Shown here: positions 19,019-30,059 of the stretch, piece by piece
Numbering within the stretch: the stretch's first letter is position 1
Layout: every line of letters starts with the position of its first letter
NCBI GenBank assembly: GCA_030035585.1
Contig: CM057463.1
Coordinates: 137,610,736 to 137,674,735, forward strand
DNA: 64,000 nucleotides
Origin: Dugong dugon
Lineage: Eukaryota; Chordata; Mammalia; Sirenia; Dugongidae
Direction: 5' to 3'
The notes under the pieces: generated by a model
The model's input: only the letters and a program-made list of their open reading frames with translations
Databases searched by the model: none
Told to the model about the DNA's origin: nothing
Translations under genes and position numbers: made by a program

Positions 19019-20672
19019 GCAACACAACTAGATGGTGCCAGCTACCACCACTGACTGTTCTGACAGCAATCACAATAGAGGTTCCTGGACAGAGCTAGAA
19101 AAAAATGTAGAACAAAATTCTAACTCACAGGAAAAAAAAGAAAAAAACAGACTTACTGGTCTGACAGAGGCAGGAGAAACTCCAAGAGCATGGCCCTTGG
19201 ACACCCTTTTAGCTCAGTAATGAAGTCACTCCTGAGGTTCACCCTTCAGCCAAAGATTAGGCAGGCACATAAAACAAAATGAGACTAAATGAGCACACCA
19301 GCCCAGGGGCAAGGACTAGAAGGCAGGAGGGGACAGGAAAGCTGGTAATAGGGAACCCAAGGTCAAGAAGGGAAAGTGTTGACATGTCGTGGGGTTGGTA
19401 ACCAATGTCACAAAACAAAGTTCTTGTTGTTAGGTGCTGTCTAGTCAGTTCCAACTCATACCAAACCTATGTACTACAGAAGGAGACACTGCCGGGTCCT
19501 GGGCCATCCTCACAATTGTTGTTATGCTTAAGCACATTGCTGCAGCCACTGTATCAGTCCATCTCCTTGAGGGTCTTTCTCTTTGTCGCTGACCCTCTAC
19601 TTTACCAAGCATGATGTCCTTCTCCAGGTACTCATCCCTCCTGAAAACATGTCCAAAGTACGTGAGACGTAGTCTTGCCATTCTTGTCTCTAAGGAGCAT
19701 TCTGGTCGTACTTCTTCCAAGACAGATTTGTTCATTCTTTTAGCAGTGCATTCAATATTCTCCAACACCACAATTCGAATGCATCAATTCTTCTTCAGTC
19801 TTCCTTATTCATCGTCAAGCTTTTACATACATATGAGGTGATTGAAAACATCATGGCTCAGGTCAGGTGCACCTTAGTCTTCAAGGTGACATCTTTGCTT
19901 TTCAGCACTTTAAAGAGGTCTTTTGCAGCAGATTTGCCCAACGTGATGCACCTTTTGATTTCTTGACTGCTGCTTCCGTGAGTGTTGATTGTGGATTGAA
20001 GTAAAATGAAATCCTTGACAATTTCAAGCTTTTCCCCATTTATCATTATGTTGCTTATTGGTCCATTTGTGAGAATTTTTGTTTTCTTTACGTTGAGGTG
20101 TAATCCACACTGAAGGCTGTGATCTTTGATCTTCATCAGTAAGTGCTTCAAGTCCTCTTCACTTTCAGCAAGCAAGGTTGTGTCATCTTCATATCACAGG
20201 TTGTTAATGAGTCTTCCTCCAATCCTGATACCCCATTCTTCTTTATGTAGCCCAGTTTCTGAGATTATTTGCTTATCATACAGACTGAATAAGTATTGGG
20301 AAAGGATAGAACCCTGATTCACACCTTTCCTGACTTTATACCACGCAGTGTCCCCTTGTTCTCTTGGAACAACTGCTTCTTGATCTATGTACAGGTTCCT
20401 CATGAGTACAATTAAGTGTTTTGGCATTCTGATTCTTCTCACTGTTATCCATAATTTGTTATGATCCACACAGTTGAATGCCTTTGCATATTCAATAAAA
20501 CACAGGTAAACATCTTTCTGGTATTCTCTGCTTTCAGCCAGGATCCATCTGACATCAGTAATGATATTCCTGGTTCCATGTCCTCTTGGTACAATATGTG
20601 TACTAATTGTTTAATAAGAAGCTAGTTTGTTCTGTAAACCTTCATCTTAAGTACAATAAAATAATAATAAAA
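19019..20672 (+). mobile_element. 5'-truncated L1 3' UTR, interrupted by RTE
   Basis: 19019-19420 matches the half-L1 3' UTR at 39660-40045 (ACTAGATGGTGCC, CACCACTGACTGTTCTGAC, AGAACAAAATTCTAACTCA, GGTCTGACAGAGGCAGGAG, TAGGGAACCCAAGGTC). After the RTE insertion it resumes at about 20589 with TACAATATGTGTACTAATTG and ends AGTACAATAAAATAATAAT plus poly(A). Only one terminal module is present, unlike 810-1183 and 39985-40488. Confidence 0.85.
19421..20588 (-). mobile_element. RTE (BovB-like) LINE, longest copy in the window
   Basis: About 1.17 kb, antisense. Minus-strand frames in order: 20194-20469 (VRRIRMPKHLIVLMRNLYI, EQGDTAWYKVRKGVNQGS, SQYLFSLY: RT fingers/palm), 19858-20175 (LAESEEDLKHLLMKIKDHS, GLHLNVKKTKIL, FILLQSTIN) and 19445-19771 (NIECTAKRMNKSVLEEVRPE, YFGHVFRRDEYLEKDIMLGK, GQRQRERPSRRW). 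The usual YADD has been altered between the first two frames, where the DNA reads as TGATATGAAGATGAC. Frameshifts separate all three. The tail (AACAAGAACTTTG side) lies at 19421, and the host L1 is split cleanly. Confidence 0.9.
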
Positions 20673-20680
20673 AAAAAAGA

Positions 20681-20778
20681 TCACAGCCTTGGAAACCTTA
20701 TGGTGCGGTTCTACTCTATCACATGGGGTTACCATGAGGTGGAATTGACTCGATGGCACACAACAACAATAGCAACAA
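20681..20778 (+). mobile_element. SINE 3' half
   Basis: GATCACAGCCTTGGAAACC, TTATGGTGCGGTTCTACTC, GAATTGACTCGATGGCACAC and an AAC-rich tail. It is the partner of the head at 18984-19018. Together they show that an L1 3' end entered a SINE, with loss of about 80-100 bases of the SINE middle. Confidence 0.75.
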
Positions 20779-20789
20779 GACTTGATGAC

Positions 20790-21085
20790 TAAATGAAACA
20801 TGGTCTCCTGGATTGGATATGTGATGGGAAAAAGTCCTTAGTAGAAAAACTGGTGAAATCTGAATAAGGTCAGTGGTTTAGTTAAGAGTGCTATACTGAT
20901 GTTCATTTCTTGGTTTTGATAAATGTACCACAGTTATGTAAGATGTTAACATTAGCAGAAGCTGGCTGAGGGGTACACAGGAAGTTTCTGTACTATCTCT
21001 AAAATAATTTCTGTATTATTTTAAAATGCTTTTTAAAAATATTGAAAAATACTAAGTGCTGGTGAGGATGTGGAACAACTGGATT
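20790..21085 (+). mobile_element. Ancient L1 (L1M-like) 3' end
   Basis: CATGGTCTCCTGGATTGGAT, AAAAACTGGTGAAATCTGAA, GGTTTTGATAAATGTACCAC and AAGATGTTAACATTAGCAG are characteristic of the 3' UTR of older mammalian L1s. A short ORF2-type remnant (AAGTGCTGGTGAGGATGTGG) lies at its right end, directly against the younger antisense L1. Confidence 0.7.
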
Positions 21086-21672
21086 TGTGATTTCTTCTTC
21101 AAAGTTCTTTTTGTTATTGTAGAGGAAACCAACTGATTTTTGTATGTTTATCTTGTATCCTGAAACTTTGCTGAAATCTTCTATTAGTTCCAGTAGTTTT
21201 CTTGTGGATTCTTTGGGGTTTTCTGTGTATAAGATCATATCATCTGCAAATAGAGATACTTTGACTTCTTCCCTACCAGTTTGGATGTCCTGTATTTCTT
21301 TTTCTAGCCTAATTGCTCTGGCTAGGACCTCCAGCACAATATTGAATAAGAGTGGTAATAAAGGGTGTTCTTGTCTGGTTCCCGTTCTCAAGGGGAATGC
21401 TTTCAAAGTCTCTCCATTTAGGATGATGTTGGCTGTTGACTTTGTATAAATGCCCTTAATTATGTTGAGGAATTTCCCTTCTATTTCTCTTTTACTGAGA
21501 ATTTTTATCATGAATAGGTGTTGGACTTTGTCAAGTGCCTTTTCTGCATCAATTAATAAGATCATGTGGTTCCTGTCTTTTGTTTTATTAATGTGATGGA
21601 TTACATTGATTGTTTTTCTAATGTTGAACCATCCCTGCATCCCTGGTATAAATCCCACTTAATCATGGTGAA

Positions 21673-21694
21673 TTTTTTTTTTTTTTTTTTTTTT
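21673..21694. repeat. 22-base T run inside ORF2
   Basis: In the homologous plus-strand copies (40505 and 62305) the same position has only seven A, in codons for IKKIIHH. Here it is 22 uninterrupted T, so the short A tract of the LINE has grown into a homopolymer. Confidence 0.9.
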
Positions 21695-22832
21695 GATATG
21701 TTATTGAAGAATTCTATTGGCTAGAATTTTGTTGAGGATTTTTCCGTCAATGTTCATGAGGGATATTAGTCTGTAATTTTCTTTTTTTGTGGTGTCTTTA
21801 CCTAGTTTTGTTATCAGGGTTGTGCTGGCATCATAGAATGAGATTTGAAGTATTCCATCCTTTTCTATGCTCTGAAATACCTCTAGTAGTAGTGGTGTTA
21901 ACTCTTTTCTGAAAGTTTAGTAGAATTTTCCAGTGAAACCATCTGGACCAGGGCTTTTTTTTGTTGGGAGTTTTTAAATTACATTTTCAATCTTTTCTTT
22001 TGTTATAGGTTTATTTAGTTGTTCTACCTCTGTGTTAGTTTAGGTAGGTGGTGTGTTTCTAGAAATTTATCCATTTCCTCTTGGTTTTCAGATTTGCTAG
22101 AGTACAATTTTTCATAGTATTCTGTTATGATTCTTTTAATTTCCCTTGGGTCTGTTGTGATTTCACCCATCTAATCTCTTATATGGGTTATTTGCTTCCT
22201 TTCCTGTTTTTTTTTTTTTTTCCTCAGTTTGGCCAATGGTTTATCAATTTTGTTGATCTTTTCAAAGAATCAGCTTTTGGTCTTGTTAACTCTTTCAATT
22301 GTTTTTCTATTCTCTATTTCATTTAATTCTGCTCTAATGCTTATTATTTCCTTTCTTCTGGTGCCTGAGGGCTTCTTTTGCTGCTCTCTTTCTACTTGTT
22401 CCAGTGGTAGGGTTAATGTTTTGATTATGGCCCTTTCTTCTTTTTGGATGTGTGTATTTATTGCTATAAACTGACCTCTGAGCACTGCTTTTGTTGTGTC
22501 CCAAAGGTTCTGGTACGATGTGTTTTCATTCTCATTTGAGTCTATGAATTTCTTTATTCCATCCTTAATTTCTTCTATAACCCAGTAGTTTTTCAGCAAG
22601 GTGTTGTTCAGTTTCCATGTGTTTGTTTTTTTTCATTTCTTTCTCTGTTATTGATTTCTACTTTTATGGCTTCATGGTCAGAAAAGATGTTTCATAATAT
22701 TTTGATGCTTTGGATTCTGTTAAGACTTTCTTTATGGCTAGTATGTGGTCTACTCTGGAGAATGTTCCATGTGCATTGGAAAAGAAAGTATACTTGGCTG
22801 CTGTTGAGTGCAGTGTTCGGTATATGTCCATG

Positions 22833-23465
22833 TGTGATGCTTAAGATTGTATATCACCTTGGCTAGACCATTATTCTCAGTGTTTTAGCAGTTGTATAAT
22901 GTTGTGTTCACCCCATGATGGAATCTGCTGAGTGGTACTGGTGGAGGTGGGGCCTGTGGCAGCTAACCGCCCTCTCAGTTTCATCTCTCTGCCTTCTGCC
23001 AGTTACTTTCTGCCTGCTCGCCTTGCCAAGGTTTTTGGCTTGTTCCAGACTCAGCAGCTGCCTCTTGTTGTCTCACCTCTGGTTCGTGGGACTTGAGCTA
23101 GCAGCTTACCTGTTAATCCTGGAATTCATTGAACTTCTCAGCCTGTGAGCAAGAGTCCAGTTCCCTGACCTGCTGACCTTGGGTTCACCAGCCCCTGCAG
23201 CTACGTGAATCAGGAGAAACCTTGTGGTCTTGTCTGCTGATCTTGGAATTCATTGATGTTCACAGCCTGTGAGCAGGAGCCCTGCCGACATTGGGTTCAC
23301 CAGCTTCTGTGGCTACGTTAACAGGGAGAGGCCTCTGCCCTGATCTGTGGATTTGGGACATTTTAACCTCTACAATTGCATGAGCTATTTCCTTGATATA
23401 AATCTCTCTATATATATCTATACGCTTTACTGGTTTTGCTTCGCTAGAGAACCCAGCCTAAGACA
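22833..23465 (+). mobile_element. ERVL (MLT2-like) solo LTR inside L1, 5-bp TSD
   Basis: It starts TGTGATGCTTAAGATTG and ends ACCCAGCCTAAGACA. CCATG is duplicated exactly on both sides (22828-22832 and 23466-23470), and the L1 endonuclease region continues across the joint. Landmarks shared with 8406-9034: GACCATTATTCTCAGTGTTT, GGACTTGAGCTAGCAGCTTA, CTGCAGCTACGTGAATCAGG and GATATAAATCTCTCTA. The middle carries duplicated blocks beginning CAGCCTGTGAGC. No internal viral genes. Confidence 0.9.
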
Positions 23466-24439
23466 CCATGAGATCAAGATAGTGTATTGTGGCATTTAGA
23501 GCTTCTTTCTAGATGTTCTGTCCTTCACCGAAAGTGGTGAGTTGAAGTCACCTACTATTATTGTGGAGCTGTCTGTCTCTCTTTTCAATGCTGTTAGAGT
23601 TTGTTTTATGTATTTTGGAGCCCTGTAATTGGGTGCATAAGTATTTCTTACAGTTAAGTCCTCCTGGTGTATTGACTTTTATTCATTATATAGTGTCCTT
23701 CCTTATCCTTTGTGGTGGATTTTACTTTAAAATCTATTTTGTCAGAGATTACTATTGCCACTCCTGCTCTTCTTTGAGTGTTGTTTGCTTGATATATATA
23801 TATTTTTTAATCCTTTTAGTTTTAGTTTGTGTCTTTAACTCTATGATGTGTCTCTTGTAGGCAGCATATAGTTTTTTTTAATCCATTCTGCCACTCTCTG
23901 TCTCTTTATTGGTGCATTTAGTCCTTGTACCTTCAGCATAATTATTGATAGGTATGAGTTTAGTGCTGCCATTTTGATGTCTTTTTTGTGTGTGTTGTTC
24001 AGTTTCTTTGTTCCACTTAATTTACTGTGCTGAGTCGTTTTTCTTTATGTATCTTCTTCTTTTTCATTGTTGTTGATTTTGTATTTGCTGAGTGTTTATA
24101 TTTTTCTAGTTTTTTATTTTGACTTGTAAGATTCTTAATTTCATTTGTGGTTACCTTAATATTTACCCCTATTTTTCTAAGTTTAAACCACTCTTTTATT
24201 GCTTTATATTCTCTTGACTTCCTCTCCTTATGAAAAATCTATGACTACATTTTTTGTCCCTCTTTTTTGTTTTGATGTTGTCATCTTTTACTTATTGACA
24301 TCTCTGTTTCCCTATTTTCAGAGTTTTAGCTTTGATTTATTTTTGTCACTTCCCTGTCTAGGTTGATATCTGGTTGCTCTGTCCTGTGTTCTAGTCTTGG
24401 GCTGTTAGCTGATGTTATTGATTTTCTAACTGGAGGACT

Positions 24440-25436
24440 CCCTTTAGTATTTCTTGTAATTTTGGTTTGGTTTTTGCAAATTCACTAAACTTCTATTTAT
24501 CTGGAAATGCCCTAATTTCATCATCATATTTGAGAGACAGTTTTGCTGGATATATAATTCTTGGCTGGCAATTTTTTTTTTCTTCAAGGCTTTATATATG
24601 TCATCCCACTGCCTTCTTGCCTACATGGTTTCTGCTGAGTAGGCCGAGCTTAGTCTTATTGAGTCTCCTTTTTAGATGACTTTTCGTTTATCCCTAGCTT
24701 CTCTTAAAATTCAATTTGTCTTTGATTTTGGCATGTTTGATTATAATATGTCTTGGTGACTTTCTTTTGGGATCTACCTTATGTGGGGTTCGATGAGCAT
24801 CTTGGATAGATAACTTAGCATCTTTCATGATATCAGGGAAGTTTTCTCTCAATAAATCTTCAGCTATTCTCTCTGTATTTTCTGTTATCCCCTCCTGGTC
24901 TGGTACTCCAATCACTCGCAGGTTATTCCTCTTGATAGAATCTCACATAATTCTTAGGGTTTCTTCATTTTTTTTTTAATCCTTTTACCTGATTTTTCCT
25001 CATATAAGTTGGTATCACGTGCTTTATCTTCAGTCTCATGAATTCTGACTTCCATTGCCTCAATTCTGCTCCTGTGACTTTCTATTGACTTGTCTAGTTT
25101 TGAAATTTTATTGTTAATCTTTTGGATTTCTGATTGCTGTCTCTCTATGGATTCTTGCAGCTTTTTAAATTTGTCATTATGCTCTTGATTAACCTTCTTA
25201 AGATCCTCTGTTGCTTTGTCTATGTGTCCCTTGGCTTGTTCTGTGTTTTGCCTGATCTCCTTCCTGATATCGTGAAGATTTTTGTTTATTAATCTTTTGT
25301 ATTTTACTTCTGGTAATTCCAAGAAATTCTCTTCCTCCAGAAAATTTATTGATTCTTTATTTTGGGATTTTGCTGAAGCCATCATAGTCTGCCTGTTTAT
25401 GTGATTTGATATTGACTGTTGTCTCCGAGCCATCAA
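24440..25436 (-). pseudogene. L1 ORF1 pseudogene
   Basis: ORF1 encodes an RNA-binding chaperone that trimerises through a coiled coil. The first frame (24954-25436, 160 codons) contains a hydrophilic N-terminus (MMARRQQSISNHINRQTMM) and a long heptad-like coiled coil (KKVNQEHNDKFKKLQESIER onward, then KISKLDKSIESHRSRIEAME). A frameshift leads to 24694-24915, which begins in the conserved VIGVP motif and runs through ENFPDIMKDAKLSIQDAHRT and SPRHIIIK of the RRM-like region. The C-terminal domain (about 24440-24690, ending near a KFREF-like block) is further broken. Confidence 0.85.
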
Positions 25437-25439
25437 TGT

Positions 25440-26815
25440 TTTTATATTTATTTATTTTATGTTTCCTTAATGTATCCTAGCTTCTTGTTTTGTTTTGTTT
25501 TGATATGCCCAAGTAGGCTGGTCATGTGAGTTAGTTTGATTATTGGAACCTTTGAAGCTCTAAAGTCCTGTCACCAGATGGTTAGATCTGTTACTAGTTA
25601 TCCGAGCCCAAGAGTCTGTTCACTTTTCTTTTATTAATTCAGCTCAGGTATCCAGGTAGTCAATCACCAAGGGTGTGGTGCAGGCTGTCACCTACAGTCC
25701 TAGACAGGCACAGTTGATTGGTGTAGTCACAAGTATCTGGCTGCAGTAGGGGTCACATGCTGAGCAAAGCAGGGCCCTGAAGGCTGCCCCTAAGTGTCTG
25801 GGAGAAAAGCATGTCCCTGTTCCCTAGAGCACGTAGGTGTGTGTTTTTTGCAGCCAGACTATGAGCACCCTATGTTGTTGGCTGTAAGGATGGGGGGGCA
25901 CCACTTATTCTTGGACCCCTGTAGCAGTTGGCTAGGTATCATCAGTGGAGCCACTAGTCCTCAGGCCCCTTAAGTGGATAGGTAAGGACCCTGTTCAATG
26001 GGCAGAGCAATGTCAAATGTCAGAAATCTTACACTTCACCATATAGCTGAAACAGTTGAAGTTAAACTTCAGGTATACACCCTTTCGTACTGTGGTAATG
26101 AGGGCCCACGCTGTTGAAATGGGCCCACACAGGTCTATGCAAGGGTGAAAGGTATTCAAAGTTCATGGACCCCTTATGCCTGTCCCTAAGCAAAGGCGCT
26201 GTGCCTACCCTGAGTTCCTGGTTTAGGGGAGGTGACAGATTTTTTTTTTCCCTGTTTGTTAGTTTGTTCCCTCTCCAAAGTGATAAGGAAGGCTCAGGGT
26301 GTGTGACAGGTCCTACTTCCTGCCCAGGGGAACTGACAATCTCTGAAGCTGGCCCAGGACCCAGTGCAGAGTTGGGAAGGAAGAGATAAATGGGAGAGAG
26401 GTTTTTCCAAAGGGGATGTTTTCTGCTCCGTGCTGTAGGCCAGACTCAAGTATTTATCTTCTGCCGATTGAGCACTGCTTTTCACTAGTTCTGGATGCCT
26501 GAGTAGACACTCTGCCACTGGGTCTCTCCTGATGTGGAAAATGCCTCCCAAGTGCCACTCCTTGCCTCACTGTGCAAGCAAGCCAACCCAGCCTGAAGGG
26601 TGCTGGCTCCCACTGTGTCAGGTCTGGCAACTCCTCGCTGCTTCCGAACCATCTCTCCCTTCTCTCGCCACTCAGTCCAATTCCTCAACTTTGCCTTTGA
26701 TGTTCAGGGCTCCTAGACTGTCATATATAATTGATTCACTTGTTTTTTGGGGGAGTCTGTCTTGTAAGAGGGATCACAGGAAGCATCTGACTACTCCATC
26801 TCAGCCCCATCTCCG
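25440..26815 (-). promoter_or_regulatory. L1 type A 5' UTR (internal promoter region)
   Basis: About 1.4 kb, more GC-rich than the flanks, homologous to 34250-35587 in inverse orientation. Shared landmarks: GAATTGGACTGAGTGG, TGCCAGACCTGACAC, GAAAACATCCCC-type and TCACCTGGTGACAGGAC-type blocks. By analogy with other L1s it would hold the internal promoter. The YY1-type CAAGATGGCG start motif is degraded here (reads GCTGAGATGGAG). An antisense open frame (26114-26389) matches one in the other copy. Confidence 0.7.
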
Positions 26816-26817
26816 CA

Positions 26818-27700
26818 TAAAAATTTTTGATTAAGTAAGTCTACTTAAGAAAACAAGTACATCCAAACATTTTGGATTATAAAATTTTTAAAGATGAAAC
26901 CCATCAAAACAAATTTCACAACTTCTTCTGAAGAACACCAGGTTTGCTATGTAAAACAAATGCAATAATTAGCTAATAAAACATACTTTCAAAAAGTCAT
27001 CACCTAAACTTCCAGTCTAACAATGGATGTGTGTACGTGTATGTATTCATATTTACGTCACATAGATATTCGGAGTGTTAAAAATCTAAATGCACCTAGA
27101 AACAGAAATTAATCTAACAGAATATACTTATTGTAAGTAGATATGATTTGAACTTGGCAGTGTCAAACCAAAAGTATTGGGAAGGGACTCCAAAGAGGGG
27201 ATAATGAAAACAGGTTACATAGCTGGCATCCAGGCAGGTAATCTCCTGAATGTCATTGTAAATTCTTTTCATGTTGGTTTCTCAGGAGATAGAGTCAAAG
27301 CATGTGCAAGGGTTTCAGGATTAGGCACTTGTAAAACCAAAATCGTTAAAGACATGCCAAATATCCTAAAACACAGCTCCCAGTCAGACACTGGAGTTCC
27401 TGCTTCTCCAAACTGACTGCACATAAATAATTCTCCAAAAGATCCCAATGCGTAAGGCAAAATGATCCCCACTAAGCTGCTTACTAGGCTATTGTTGGAT
27501 CTGAAAGTGACTCCAGGAAAACCAGTTCCTTAAAGGCTCAAAGTTCAAAAGACACCTAAGGGAAAATGGCCTGGTGGGAGGGTCAGCCAAATCCCATGAA
27601 CTCTGAAATCTAGATTCCAGGAGAATTAAAATGTTTTCTCAAGACCAATAAGCAATAATATAAACATTTCTAAGGTATGCTGATGAACAAAATAAACACA
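26818..27700. other. Unassigned sequence
   Basis: No family recognised. Open frames at 27177-27416 (plus) and 27269-27472 (minus) overlap on opposite strands and show no known motif. Confidence 0.45.
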
Positions 27701-27704
27701 CTGT

Positions 27705-27943
27705 TATTGGGTTTTTTGTCATTGTTGTTTTTCATTGTTGTTGAAAATATACACAGCAAAACATACACCAGTTCAACTATTTCTACATATACAATTCAGC
27801 GACATTGATTACATTCTTTGAGTTGTGCAACCATTCTCACTCACCCTCCTTTTCCGAATTGCTCTTCTCCCACTGACATAAACTCACTGTCCCTTTAGCT
27901 TTCTGTTTACATTTCAAGTTGCTGCTGTCAATTTCATCCCACA
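27705..27943. repeat. Probable interspersed repeat, family unassigned
   Basis: The sequence has a GTTGTT-rich start, then ATATACACAGCAAAACATAC, CAATTCAGCGACATTGATTA and TTGTGCAACCATTCTCAC. It has the look of a repeat consensus, but no second copy exists in this window and I cannot name it. Confidence 0.3.
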
Positions 27944-27944
27944 T

Positions 27945-28118
27945 AAACCAAAAAACCAAACCCATTGCCATCAAGTCAATTCTGAATCATAGCAACCCTA
28001 CAGGACAGAGTAGAACTGCCCCATAGTGTTTCCAAGGAGTAGAGCAGCTGGTGGATTCAAACTGCTGACCTTTTGGTAAGGAGCCGATCTTTTAACCACT
28101 GTACCTCCAGGGCTCCTG
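27945..28118 (-). mobile_element. tRNA-Asn-like SINE, short-body type (antisense)
   Basis: Minus strand: head GGAGCCCTGGAGGTACAGTG, A box CAGTGGTTAAAAGATC, B box CAGTTTGAATCC, body TCCTTGGAAACACTATGG, tail TTGATGGCAATGGGTTTGG. Confidence 0.85.
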
Positions 28119-28124
28119 ATCTCA

Positions 28125-28180
28125 TACAAACCAAAACCAAACTCATTGCCATAGAGTCGATTCTGACTCATGAGTATGAT
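28125..28180 (-). mobile_element. SINE 3' tail fragment (antisense)
   Basis: CCAAAACCAAACTCATTGCC and GAGTCGATTCTGACTCATGA are an antisense SINE tail only about 55 bases long. It probably remains from an older copy disrupted next to the preceding SINE. Confidence 0.7.
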
Positions 28181-28864
28181 CCCATATAGATAGTTGTTAT
28201 TGATTAGCAATATTATTGTTAATGACCCTGTGCCATGCTGTCAATGAAACAAAGAAAAAGGAGCACAGTAGACTGCCATGTCCTATACAGGACAAAATAC
28301 ACTGATTAGATTCTCTCTTTATTGTGGTTTCATAATGAATTCAGTGTTCCACACCTGGAAATCAGTTTTTAAAAATTCTTTCCTGATTTACCTGAATGTC
28401 TAGTTAGCCAAGACAAGCACTCTCTGTTAAATCCACTCTCTTAGAGGGAGAAAAGATGAAATGAAAACCCAGAAAAAAACTCAAAATATCTTTTGACCTT
28501 TCTGCTCTGTGATAGCAGCAGATGATACATAAGCAGGCATCTCAACCACCTGGCATTCATTAGACATACCTTCTCCAATACCTCCCTCAAACCTTACCAT
28601 TGCTACTGAAACCAAATGTACAACAGCCCCTTTCATTTCTTAATTTCTTTCTTAAGTGCCAATACAATGAAGAATGAGCCTACACAATCCATTAAAGAAC
28701 AAAGCTATGTCAAACATTGCTAATAAGTTACTAGATGTCTGCAATCAACTGCTTCCTTGCCTTTAACTCATTTGGTATGTAGATTGTATTCCACTTCTAT
28801 TGATAAGTTAGCAGCTTTTACAAGTGAATGGGTAGACAGGAGCTGCTAAATAGGCTAATAGGCT

Positions 28865-28890
28865 GCACACACACACACACACACACACAA
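28865..28890. repeat. (CA)n microsatellite
   Basis: About 12 uninterrupted CA units between GGCTG and AACCTAG. Confidence 0.9.
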
Positions 28891-29758
28891 ACCTAGAGAA
28901 GCCAACGTATTTTGTGCAATGAGCAGATTTTTCTGTAATTGAAAATAACAAACCAAATTATACACATTAATGTAATACAGTATTTGTTATTGGCTTGTCC
29001 ATCATTTAAATATGCAAGAATTATACTTTCCCAGGCTCTGTCTCTGAGATATCCTGCCACATTAGCTCAATTTAATTAAACGGCGGTTATCAGGGGCACC
29101 TTTAATAAACAGATTTGGCTTCTTCATTACACAGTGACCCATGTTGGTATTACGAAAATTAGCATCAGTGAGCCATAAGAATATGAAACTGGGATTATTT
29201 ATGAGTCTAAATCCTAGCTTCTTATCAGGCCCCAGGAAATGACTCTTGGCTTTGAATTTACATTAAAAGTACTTCATATCAGGAAACAAGAAATGTGTAG
29301 AGAACATTTGGTGCAACGATATTTGCACCTGGACAATAGGAGTTGCCATTTTACCTGCACAGGAAGAGCCTGCCTTACTGAGCTGAGTTAACCTGTCTAT
29401 CTCAAAACATAAAATTAGTAACCTCATAGAGAAGTTAGAATCAACTCAACACGTGCTCCCTATGGTGAAGAGGCTGAGCTGAAACATGTGACAGCTCGGT
29501 GTCAGCTTTTCACATTACAAAACGACACATTATTCCTCTCCTTTCACACTCTGAAAGAACTGAGAGAGATGTGAAGTTGTCAGACATTTGGGACTTAGCC
29601 ATCCATTAGCCAAGAAGTGTTACACAGATCAGTGATTTTGCCTGCCTGAAATGACCTGAGCAATCACCAATGAGTGAGACAGCCATCTTTTCCCTCTTTG
29701 TTTAAGGGGAAGATCTGATTTCATCATCACAACTGTTACCTGCACTCAGGACGTTCCT

Positions 29759-29814
29759 CTGTGTGTGTGTGTGTGTGTGTGTGCACACACACACGTGCAT
29801 GCACACATGCACAT
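29759..29814. repeat. (GT)n/(CA)n inverted repeat microsatellite
   Basis: About eleven TG/GT units are followed at once by GCACACACACACACG and then GTGCATGCACACATGC. The GT arm is the reverse complement of the CA arm, so the tract can fold into a hairpin, and alternating purine-pyrimidine sequence favours Z-DNA. Confidence 0.85.
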
Positions 29815-30059
29815 TTGCCTTTACTCTCTTTAAAAATTCACTTCCAAAATTTACAAGAAATTGTCTTAACAAAGAGAAAGTACCTCTTCAAAAACACCAT
29901 ACAAAGCAGAAAATTGTTTCTGGCAGAGGGACTACCCATATGCTTTTGGTTGATAAGTCATTAATCATTTACTTGGATTTCCAGGAAGGAATGGGTGAAT
30001 GTTCTCTACTACAAAAAAGCAGTAGATGATGTTGGGAAAGTTCCCTGTTACATAGTCAT

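Larger units (their letters stand above)
21088..23975 (-). pseudogene. L1 ORF2 pseudogene (endonuclease and RT part)
   Basis: ORF2 normally encodes an apurinic-type endonuclease, a reverse transcriptase and a Cys-rich end. Here the endonuclease region (about 23975-22640) has a recognisable MAALNSYLSI-like start and a GDFNSPLS motif, with frameshifts, and contains the LTR. The linker at 22270-22599 is open for 109 codons ([50 protein letters not shown]). The RT region at 20999-21658 is open for 219 codons, with [27 protein letters not shown] (usual F changed to L), TGTRQ, and the catalytic FADD at 21239-21250. A T run (21673-21694) breaks the frame just upstream. The C-terminal third is missing. 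Confidence 0.85.
21088..26815 (-). mobile_element. L1 (type A 5' UTR), antisense, 3' part missing, split by LTR
   Basis: The element reads leftward: 5' UTR 26815-25440, ORF1 25436-24440, inter-ORF 24440-23975, and ORF2 from 23975 to its truncation near 21088. A solo LTR (22833-23465) interrupts ORF2. The last third of ORF2 and the 3' UTR with poly(A) are absent at the left, where an older L1 begins. This is therefore not an ordinary 5'-truncated insertion; a deletion or rearrangement removed the 3' end. The 5' end (CTCCATCTCAGCCCCATC on plus) corresponds to the start of the L1 at 34250. All frames carry stops, so it is inactive. Confidence 0.85.
28181..30054. other. Unique sequence with microsatellites; possible conserved block
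   Basis: No transposon recognised in about 1.9 kb. It includes a CA repeat (28865-28890) and a GT/CA inverted repeat (29759-29814). 28980-29460 contains balanced, non-repetitive sequence with homeodomain-like words (CAATTTAATTAAACGG, CATTTAAATATGC) and is the best candidate here for an ancestral non-coding element. Confidence 0.45.

Noticed and set aside
20999-21658. 219-codon open frame as a host gene
   Set aside because: Contains the L1 reverse transcriptase motifs including FADD; it is L1 ORF2.
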